Of a stretch of DNA of 5,034 nucleotides, positions 1 through 4,414 are shown piece after piece. Source of the DNA: an uncultured Rhodoplanes sp. (lineage in GTDB: Bacteria; Pseudomonadota; Alphaproteobacteria; Rhizobiales; Xanthobacteraceae); NCBI GenBank assembly GCA_936924235.1, contig CAKZHN010000324.1:1-5034 (forward strand), in the 5' to 3' direction. The notes beneath the pieces were generated by a model. It worked only from the letters and a program-made list of their open reading frames with translations, was not told the DNA's origin and ran no database searches. How positions within the stretch are numbered: position 1 is the first letter of the stretch; the number at the start of each line of letters is the position of its first letter. The position numbers and the translations under genes were made by a program.

Positions 1-207
1 CAGCGGGCAGGGCTGCTCGCCGCCTTCTACGTGCAGTGCTATCTGGCCTTCAGTCTGCCGGCGATCGCGGCCGGCCTTGCGATCCCGCGGATCGGCCTTC
101 CCAGCACCGCCTATGTCTACGGCGGCGCCGTCATCGTGCTGGCGCTGATCTCGATGGTCGCCTCGCTGTTCGGCGGCGAAGAGACGCATGCCAGGGGTGC
201 GCGTTAG
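1..207 (+). CDS. MFS transporter, C-terminal fragment (5' end outside window)
   Basis: An open frame enters from the left edge and ends at TAG 205-207, leaving 68 residues. Two hydrophobic stretches (about residues 5-28 and 37-57) are separated by a short loop with a PRIGLP sequence, followed by a short charged tail rich in Gly, Glu and Arg. This matches the last two membrane helices (TM11-TM12) and cytoplasmic C-terminus of a 12-TM major facilitator. The small-residue helix pattern and the Tyr-Gly-Gly start of the final helix are common in bacterial MFS efflux or uptake proteins. Signature motifs lie upstream of the window, so neither substrate nor direction of transport can be named. It could in principle be another polytopic membrane protein. 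The receptor gene downstream begins 150 nt later and seems to have its own promoter. Confidence 0.62.
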   Translation, partial: QRAGLLAAFYVQCYLAFSLPAIAAGLAIPRIGLPSTAYVYGGAVIVLALISMVASLFGGEETHARGAR

Positions 208-226
208 GCCGTAGTCTTTCTCCCAC

Positions 227-242
227 TGGCCCGGAAGTTGCT
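227..242 (+). promoter_or_regulatory. Candidate sigma-54 (RpoN) -24/-12 promoter for the Bug receptor gene
   Basis: The sequence TGGCCCGGAAGTTGCT matches the known sigma-54 consensus TGGCACG-N4-TTGCW with one mismatch (A to C at the fifth base). The invariant GG (228-229) and GC (240-241) are separated by exactly 10 nt. The flanks also fit: a pyrimidine before TGG, and TTGC followed by T-N-N-T. The predicted transcription start is near 253, giving a leader of about 105 nt to the ATG at 358. Such promoters need an AAA+ enhancer-binding activator, whose site would lie inside the upstream MFS coding end. No activator gene is in the window. Confidence 0.55.
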
Positions 243-246
243 CTTA

Positions 247-280
247 CAGTGACCGGCGACGAATGCCGACCGCGTCACTG
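247..280. repeat. Inverted repeat (7-bp outer arms, nested 4-bp arms) in the receptor leader
   Basis: CAGTGAC (247-253) is perfectly repeated in inverse as GTCACTG (274-280). Inside, CGGC (254-257) pairs with GCCG (265-268) around a 7-nt loop, leaving ACCGC as a one-sided bulge. No T-run follows, so it is not a normal intrinsic terminator. If the sigma-54 start near 253 is right, the repeat spans the transcription start. It would then act better as a protein-binding site than as an mRNA hairpin. Function is not known. Confidence 0.35.
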
Positions 281-337
281 CGAGAGGAACGATGACAGAG
301 CAGCACCGGGCTGAAGTTCGAGGCGGAATTTCCGCTG

Positions 338-348
338 AGGGAGGAGGG
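338..348 (+). promoter_or_regulatory. Ribosome binding site deciding the receptor start
   Basis: A purine-rich AGGGAGGAGGG block lies 9-11 nt before the ATG at 358 and is the strongest Shine-Dalgarno match near this gene. An earlier in-frame ATG at 292 has AGAGGA only about 3 nt away, which is too close. Its 22 extra polar residues would also bury the signal peptide. Confidence 0.6.
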
Positions 349-357
349 CGGTTCCGC

Positions 358-1326
358 ATGACGAGACGGGGAGCCTGCGTTCTGGGCTTGTTGGCGATGT
401 TCGCCGCCGCACCGGCGCATGGCGCCGACTGGCCGACCCGGTCCGTGACCGTGATCGTGCCCTACGCGCCGGGCGGTTTCACCGACATCCTGGCCAGGCT
501 CGCCTCCAAGCATCTGTCGGACAAATTCGGTCAGCCCTTCGTGATCGAGAACAGGCTCGGCGCGGGCGGCTCCATTGGCGCCACTTACGTCGCCAACGCG
601 GCGCCGGACGGCTACACGATCCTGTTCGGCTCGGCGTCGCAGTTCGGCGTCTCGCCCTTCATCCAGAAGGTCGGCTACGACCTGGACTCGTTCGCGCCGG
701 CGTCTGTGTTCGGCACGATCCCGTTCCTGCTCGGCATCAAGGCGTCGCTGCCGGCCAAGACGGTGCCGGAGTTCGTCTCCTACGCGAAGGCCAACCCCGG
801 CAAGCTCAACTACGCGACCGCGGGGAGCGGCGCGACCAGCCATCTGCTCGGCGCGGGCTTTGGCGCGCGCGCTGGCATCGACATCGTCCACGTTCCGTTC
901 AAGGGCTCGGCGCAGGCGACTGCGGCGCTGGTGCAGGGCACCGTGGAGATCGCCTGGACCGGTGTGTCCGACATGGCGGCGCAGATGACCAACGAGAACA
1001 TCCGCGTGCTGGCGATCTCGTCGCCGCAGCGGCTGCCCAGCCTTCCCGACATTCCATCGATCTCGGAGTTCTATCCAGGCTTCGCGCTGGAAACCTGGAA
1101 CGGCTTCCTCGCGCCGCGCGGCACGCCGCGGGAAATCGTCGACAAGATTTCACAGGGCACCATCGAAGCCGCGAAATCGCCCGACATCGGCAAGCGTTTT
1201 GTCGATCTCGGCATCGATCCGAAGACCACGACGCCGGACGAGCTCGCCGCGATCATCAAACGTGACCAGACGTTCTATCCGGTGGTTTTGAAGGCTGCGG
1301 GCCTGTTGCCGGCCACTGCGAATTGA
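358..1326 (+). CDS. Bug/TctC-family periplasmic solute-binding receptor (tripartite tricarboxylate transporter type)
   Basis: The product has 322 residues, the usual length for the family. Residues 1-22 form a Sec signal peptide: Met-Thr-Arg-Arg, a hydrophobic core, and an Ala-His-Gly cleavage site before Ala-Asp-Trp-Pro. The mature start has the family hallmark WPTRSVTVIVPYAPGG (25-40) with the ligand-contacting Asp43 in GGFTD. Next come VIENRLGAGG (62-71), AAPDGYT (81-87), KLNYATAGSGATSHL (149-163), VPFKGSAQA (179-187) and ETWNGFLAPRGTP (245-257). Known members capture carboxylates, amino acids, nicotinate and similar small solutes. The exact ligand cannot be read from sequence. No TctA or TctB membrane subunits are in the window, so it is an orphan receptor here, as is common for this expanded family. 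It may feed a distant TTT system or serve as a sensor subunit. A sigma-54-like promoter precedes it. The next gene lies 173 nt downstream and appears separately transcribed. Confidence 0.93.
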   Translation: MTRRGACVLGLLAMFAAAPAHGADWPTRSVTVIVPYAPGGFTDILARLASKHLSDKFGQPFVIENRLGAGGSIGATYVANAAPDGYTILFGSASQFGVSPFIQKVGYDLDSFAPASVFGTIPFLLGIKASLPAKTVPEFVSYAKANPGKLNYATAGSGATSHLLGAGFGARAGIDIVHVPFKGSAQATAALVQGTVEIAWTGVSDMAAQMTNENIRVLAISSPQRLPSLPDIPSISEFYPGFALETWNGFLAPRGTPREIVDKISQGTIEAAKSPDIGKRFVDLGIDPKTTTPDELAAIIKRDQTFYPVVLKAAGLLPATAN

Positions 1327-1377
1327 CCGCTCGCTGCATATCGGAAACCCGCCGCCCGGCAGCGCGATAGAGCGGTC
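1325..1377. repeat. Bulged inverted repeat at the 3' end of the receptor gene
   Basis: GACCGCT (1325-1331, starting inside the receptor stop codon) pairs with AGCGGTC (1371-1377). Directly inside it, CGCTGC (1332-1337) pairs with GCAGCG (1359-1364), with a 6-nt bulge on the right arm, so 13 pairs can form. A GCCG/CGGC mini-stem (1351-1360) competes inside the loop. Only three T residues follow, so as an intrinsic terminator it is weak. It could be a 3'-protective hairpin of the receptor mRNA, or, given its place 55-105 nt upstream of the predicted sigma-54 -24 box, part of an activator-binding region. Neither use is shown. Confidence 0.35.
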
Positions 1378-1429
1378 CGTTTGACGGAACGGTCATGCGC
1401 ATTTGCACATCACGCGCTGCCGTTTTTTG

Positions 1430-1445
1430 TGGCGTTGCGATTGCT
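1430..1445 (+). promoter_or_regulatory. Candidate sigma-54 (RpoN) -24/-12 promoter for the OCD-like/cupin operon
   Basis: TGGCGTTGCGATTGCT has both conserved cores, TGGC and TTGCT, with GG (1431-1432) and GC (1443-1444) exactly 10 nt apart. The bases after the TGGC core (GTT instead of ACG) and the base before it differ from consensus, so it is weaker than the element at 227. The -12 box is followed by Ts, as is usual. The predicted start is near 1456, giving a leader of about 44 nt to the ATG at 1500. The preceding region (1378-1429) is relatively AT-richer and contains a T6 run. Confidence 0.45.
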
Positions 1446-1485
1446 TTCCTGAAAGACTCTTTGTCTCCCCCTCCGCCAATCCAAT

Positions 1486-1490
1486 GAAGG
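1486..1490 (+). promoter_or_regulatory. Ribosome binding site favouring the ATG at 1500
   Basis: GAAGG lies 9 nt before ATG 1500. Two alternative in-frame starts, GTG 1494 and TTG 1497, are only 3 and 6 nt from it and would add just two residues. The ATG is the best-placed choice. Confidence 0.5.
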
Positions 1491-1499
1491 CCGGTGTTG

Positions 1500-2507
1500 A
1501 TGAGCCATCCTGATGTGCTTTTCGTTTCCTATCAGGACACGCTGAAGCTTCTCTCCGTCGAAGACGCAATGCGGGTCTGCGAGGAGGTCTACCACATGCA
1601 CGCACGCGGCAGCGTCGTGTTGTCGAAGCCGCCGAGCTTCAAGCTCGACATCGACGAGGGCTTCAACAACCACTGGCACGTCAAGGGCACGCTCCTGAAG
1701 GACATCCCGGTCACCGGCGTGCGGATGTACAACTATTACAACGACGGTCAGCGCAACACGGTCGGCGGGCTCGACTGCACGCGGTGGATCGCGCTGTCCG
1801 ACCCGATGACCGGCCATGCGCTGGCGATCGTCGACGAGCATCTGGTCTATGGCCTGCGTAGCGCCGCCGCCGCCGTGATCCCATGCAAATGGCTCGGCCC
1901 GGTGTCGCCGAAGGTGCTGGGCCTCGTCGGCGTCGGCTCGATGGGCACCAACGCCATGCGCTGCCTGCTCACGCAGTACAAGTTCGAGCAGATCCTGGTG
2001 ACCTCGCGGCGGGCGGAGACGCGCGAGGCCTTCGCGGCGCAGTGGTCGAAGACGCTCGGCATTCCGGTGGTGGCGAAGGAGCGCATCGAGGACGTGGTGC
2101 GCGCGGCCGACATCGCGGTCGGGGGCACCACCTCGTCGGACGTCATGACCCGCGAGGCCTGGCTCAAGCCCGGCGCGGTGTTCATCTCGCTCGCCCGTCG
2201 TGAGTTCGAGCCGGAGGGCTGGGTGAAGGTCGACAAGGTGGTGATCGACAGCTGGGAGATGAACTACCTGATGCCGTTCTTCAAGCAGATGGTCGACAAG
2301 GGCACCTTCACGCGCGACAAGCTGCACGGCGAGATTCACGAGGTTGTCGCGGGCACGAAGTCCGGCCGCGAACGCGCCGATGAGCGCATCCTGATCCATA
2401 CGACCGGTTTGGTCACCCAGGACGTCGCGATCTGCCACTATCTCTATCAGCAGGCCAAGGCCAAGGGCCTGGGCATCACGCTGCCGGCGGCGCGCGCGCC
2501 GGTTTGA
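1500..2507 (+). CDS. Ornithine cyclodeaminase/mu-crystallin family protein, divergent (probable NAD(P)H-linked imine/amino-acid enzyme)
   Basis: The product has 335 residues and is cytosolic. An N-terminal substrate/dimer region (about 1-125) is followed by a Rossmann fold with GLVGVGSMG (141-149). The C-terminal GEIHEVVAGTKSGR...HTTGLVTQDVA (277-310) closes back on the first domain. Arg120 in YGLRSAAAA matches the carboxylate-binding Arg112 of Pseudomonas ornithine cyclodeaminase. Two other key positions differ: Lys69 aligns with Arg75 (TGVRMYNYY), and the catalytic Asp228 region (GGDxPGK) is replaced by LARREFEPEG (231-240), with Glu235 nearest. After the second Rossmann strand the sequence is TSRRAE (168-173); lack of an acidic residue there and the Arg pair favour NADP(H). 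The family includes ketimine and pyrroline-carboxylate reductases, alanine and opine-type dehydrogenases and siderophore-precursor enzymes, so true cyclodeaminase activity is unlikely. The alignment was made by eye from memory. It is first in an operon with the cupin, probably under a sigma-54-type promoter. Confidence 0.88.
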   Translation: MSHPDVLFVSYQDTLKLLSVEDAMRVCEEVYHMHARGSVVLSKPPSFKLDIDEGFNNHWHVKGTLLKDIPVTGVRMYNYYNDGQRNTVGGLDCTRWIALSDPMTGHALAIVDEHLVYGLRSAAAAVIPCKWLGPVSPKVLGLVGVGSMGTNAMRCLLTQYKFEQILVTSRRAETREAFAAQWSKTLGIPVVAKERIEDVVRAADIAVGGTTSSDVMTREAWLKPGAVFISLARREFEPEGWVKVDKVVIDSWEMNYLMPFFKQMVDKGTFTRDKLHGEIHEVVAGTKSGRERADERILIHTTGLVTQDVAICHYLYQQAKAKGLGITLPAARAPV

Positions 2508-2511
2508 CATC

Positions 2512-2518
2512 GAGGGAG
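2512..2518 (+). promoter_or_regulatory. Ribosome binding site deciding the cupin start (GTG 2525)
   Basis: GAGGGAG ends 6 nt before GTG 2525, which is ideal spacing. The in-frame TTG at 2504 overlaps the preceding stop codon and lacks a site of its own. The ATG at 2520 is in another frame and stops after three codons. Confidence 0.6.
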
Positions 2519-2524
2519 CATGGA

Positions 2525-2890
2525 GTGCTGAAGATCATCGACCTCAATACGGCCACGGCCGAGCCCATGGAGAAGGGCCGCGGCAGCAAGATCAAGCTCG
2601 TCAACACGTCGCTTGGTACCGAAGCGCTCGATGTGCATTTGAACAAGCTCGTGCCCGGCGGGCCGCGCGGCAGCCTGCACAAGCACAGCCAGGCCGACAA
2701 CGTCTATATCGTGCACAGCGGGCAGGGCGAACTGGTCGCCGACGGCAAGACCTACACCGTCAAGAAAGACCAGGTGGTCTTCATTCCGGCCGGGATGCCG
2801 CATTCGCTCAGCAACGTCTCGGACGAGCCGTTCGAGATTTTCGAGATCTACGCGCCGGCCGGATCGAAGTTCGATTTCATCGCCTGCTGA
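2525..2890 (+). CDS. Small single-domain cupin protein
   Basis: The product has 121 residues, starting at GTG, and is one beta-barrel cupin_2-type domain. Motif 1 is LHKHSQADNVYIVHSGQG (51-68), with His52 and His54 as metal ligands. The usual Glu ligand position holds Asn59, next to Asp58. Motif 2 is KDQVVFIPAGMPHSLSN (81-97), with His92 as the third histidine. The acidic DEPFEIFEIYAP (100-111) forms the closing strand. Single-domain cupins of this size act as metal-dependent isomerases, dioxygenases or lyases, or simply as small-molecule binders. The substrate cannot be named. It follows the OCD-like gene by 17 nt and is surely cotranscribed with it, suggesting it acts on the same compound or on the product. 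Its stop lies 4 nt from the stop of the convergent MFS gene, and no terminator is visible between them. Confidence 0.88.
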   Translation: MLKIIDLNTATAEPMEKGRGSKIKLVNTSLGTEALDVHLNKLVPGGPRGSLHKHSQADNVYIVHSGQGELVADGKTYTVKKDQVVFIPAGMPHSLSNVSDEPFEIFEIYAPAGSKFDFIAC

Positions 2891-2894
2891 CGCT

Positions 2895-4208
2895 TCAACG
2901 CTTGTCCGCGGTGCGCTCCTTCCATTCCACCACCGCGAAGGTGCGGCCGACGGTCTCCGGCAGCAGGAAGGTGAACACGAGGCTGATCGCCGCGCCGATG
3001 ATGCCGAGCATCATGGCGTCGCGCAGCGAGCCGACGAGCCCCGCCGCGATGATCACCGGCACGATATAGGGCGCCATGCTGCCGATCAGGCGGCCGATGT
3101 TGAAGATCGTCGAGGTCGCGGTCGCCCGCATCTCGACCGGATATAGCTCGGCGAACCACGGCCCGAACTGGCCGATCGAGGCCTGGCCGAAGCCCCAAAG
3201 CAGATAGGCCCAGAACAGGCCCCAGCTCATGTAGTCGCCAGGGAAACGCGTGGCGCTGGTGGAGTGGATCGCGATCAGTCCCGCGAGCCCGATCAGCGTC
3301 GCGACGACGATCGATGCTCTGCGGCCGTAAGCGTCGCTGATATAGCCCGCGCCGATCATGCCGACCGCGGATACCGCGGCGAACCACAGCGTGATGGCGC
3401 GCAGCGCCCCGAGATTGCCGCCGAGGTCGCGCAGGATCAGCGTCGGCATGAAGATGCTGATGCTCTGATAGGCGATGATGTAGCCGCCGGTGATGATGAC
3501 GCCGACCACGAGATAGCGCAGCGAGGCGCCCGTGAAGATCTCGAGGATCGGGGTCCTCTGGGCGAGCTTCTCGGCCGGCAATTCGCCCTTGCTCTCGCGG
3601 CGCTTGAACTCCTGCCACAGCCGCGACTCCGGCATCTTCGAGCGCACGAACAGCATCAGAAGGAGCGGCAGGCCGCCGACGCCGAGCGCGACGCGCCAGG
3701 CGGTGTCGGCCTCGAAATAAGTGAGCGCCACGGTCGCGGCGATCGACGCCATGGCGGTGCCGGCCGACGACATCGCCTGCACGATGGCGCTGCCGACGCC
3801 GCGGCGGCGGTTGTCCCAGACCTCGTTGAGCAGCACCATGCCGGCGCCCCATTCGCCGCCGACGCCGATGCCGGTGATGATGCGGAAGATCAGCAGCGAG
3901 TTGAAGTCCCAGGCCGCCGCCGAGGCGATCGAGCCGAGCGCGAGAAGGAGCAAGGTCCAGAGCAGCGCGTTCTTGCGGCCGATCTTGTCGCCGAGCCAGC
4001 CGAACAGGATGCCGCCGAGCACCGAGGCCGCAAGCGTGCCCGCCACGATCAGGCCGGTCTGCGACTGGCTGACGTTGAGCGTCTTCTGGATCGGGATCAT
4101 CAGGAACGCGACCACGATCAGGTTGTAGAAGTCGAAGGCGTAGCCCAGGATCGCGGACCATGCGACGAAGGTGCGCTCGCGCGGCGTGTAGGTCAGTTCC
4201 CCAGCCAT
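2895..4208 (-). CDS. MFS symporter, sialate/aromatic-acid/metabolite:H+ type
   Basis: The product has 437 residues in 12 predicted membrane helices, the usual size. TM1 carries GYAFDFYNL (22-30), with Asp26 at the place of the membrane-buried acidic residue typical of aromatic-acid and sialate:H+ symporters. The loop after TM2 has the MFS signature GWLGDKIGRK (70-79). TM4 has RIITGIGVGGEWGAG (109-123). A charged central loop (about 190-220, PESRLW then Lys/Arg/Glu-rich) divides the halves. The repeat signature GYISDAYGRRAS (288-299) follows TM8. LPETVGRTF (416-424) closes TM12. These features place it among bacterial proton symporters for carboxylates (AAHS, SHS and MHS-like groups), most likely an importer in the inner membrane. 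ATG 4208 is chosen because GGGAGGA lies 4-5 nt upstream; GTG 4223 would lie before that site. It converges on the cupin and diverges from the P450, so it could import the substrate of either. Confidence 0.92.
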   Translation of the reverse strand: MAGELTYTPRERTFVAWSAILGYAFDFYNLIVVAFLMIPIQKTLNVSQSQTGLIVAGTLAASVLGGILFGWLGDKIGRKNALLWTLLLLALGSIASAAAWDFNSLLIFRIITGIGVGGEWGAGMVLLNEVWDNRRRGVGSAIVQAMSSAGTAMASIAATVALTYFEADTAWRVALGVGGLPLLLMLFVRSKMPESRLWQEFKRRESKGELPAEKLAQRTPILEIFTGASLRYLVVGVIITGGYIIAYQSISIFMPTLILRDLGGNLGALRAITLWFAAVSAVGMIGAGYISDAYGRRASIVVATLIGLAGLIAIHSTSATRFPGDYMSWGLFWAYLLWGFGQASIGQFGPWFAELYPVEMRATATSTIFNIGRLIGSMAPYIVPVIIAAGLVGSLRDAMMLGIIGAAISLVFTFLLPETVGRTFAVVEWKERTADKR

Positions 4209-4212
4209 GGTG

Positions 4213-4219
4213 TCCTCCC
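4213..4219 (-). promoter_or_regulatory. Ribosome binding site of the MFS symporter
   Basis: Read on the minus strand, GGGAGGA stands 4 nt before ATG 4208 and fixes the start. It is immediately downstream (1 nt) of the inverted repeat at 4221-4241. Confidence 0.6.
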
Positions 4220-4220
4220 G

Positions 4221-4241
4221 CACGCGCGTTGGTCGCGCGTG
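4221..4241. repeat. Perfect 8-bp inverted repeat next to the MFS ribosome site (possible operator)
   Basis: CACGCGCG (4221-4228) and CGCGCGTG (4234-4241) are exact inverse copies around the 5-nt spacer TTGGT. This is the longest uninterrupted inverted repeat I found in the non-coding parts of the window. It lies in the divergent MFS/P450 intergenic region, 12 nt upstream of the MFS start. It could be a regulator-binding palindrome or an mRNA hairpin that flanks, without covering, the ribosome site. The alternating CG content makes chance more likely than its length suggests. Confidence 0.4.
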
Positions 4242-4414
4242 TTCTTGTTGCCCAGCATTTCAATGTGGCGCGGTGCCGGTTGTGTGGTCAATCCGGGGTG
4301 GGGACGGCATGCGTTATGCGAGCAGCAGGGCTGCGGGCCGGTTGGCGGCCGATGCATGGTGCGACCCAGCACCAGATGTATAGGCGGCTTCGGTCGTAAG
4401 ATAGAGACGCCGCG
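4242..4414. other. Remainder of the divergent MFS/P450 intergenic region
   Basis: The region should hold promoters for both divergent genes, but I could not call a convincing -35/-10 or -24/-12 pair on either strand. Short inverted repeats are present: GGCCG/CGGCC (4336-4340/4346-4350) and TGGTGC/GCACCA (4357-4362/4369-4374). The latter lies about 40 nt before the P450 start. They are the size expected by chance in GC-rich DNA. Confidence 0.4.

Noticed and set aside
292..357. Earlier ATG adding 22 residues to the receptor
   Set aside because: The added residues are polar and precede a clear signal peptide. Its ribosome site is too close, whereas ATG 358 has a strong, well-spaced one.
244..891. 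215-residue open frame on the minus strand over the receptor gene
   Set aside because: It is a shadow of the receptor coding frame, Arg/Glu-rich, with no domain.
1381..1409. TTGACG as a sigma-70 -35 box before the OCD-like gene
   Set aside because: At 16-18 nt spacing no sequence resembles TATAAT (TGCACA is the best), so the sigma-54 core at 1430 is a better candidate.
1410..2510. 366-residue open frame on the minus strand
   Set aside because: It is antisense to the OCD-like gene. The product is rich in Arg, His, Asp and Ala with no fold signature, which is typical of the mirror frame of a GC-rich gene.
2504..2524. TTG start adding 7 residues to the cupin
   Set aside because: It overlaps the upstream stop and lacks a ribosome site. 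GTG 2525 has an ideal one.
2848..4263. 471-residue open frame on the minus strand
   Set aside because: It shares the strand but not the frame of the MFS gene. The translation is Arg/Asp/His-rich without membrane helices, while the other frame gives a perfect MFS protein.
4357..4374. TGGTGC/GCACCA inverted repeat as an operator for the P450
   Set aside because: Six-base arms are expected by chance in a GC-rich region of this length. It is mentioned only within the intergenic description.
4309..4399. Two short plus-strand frames (24 aa from 4309, 27 aa from 4316) as possible leader peptides of the P450
   Set aside because: Neither has a composition suggesting attenuation, and they overlap each other. 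No following terminator or anti-terminator hairpin is visible.
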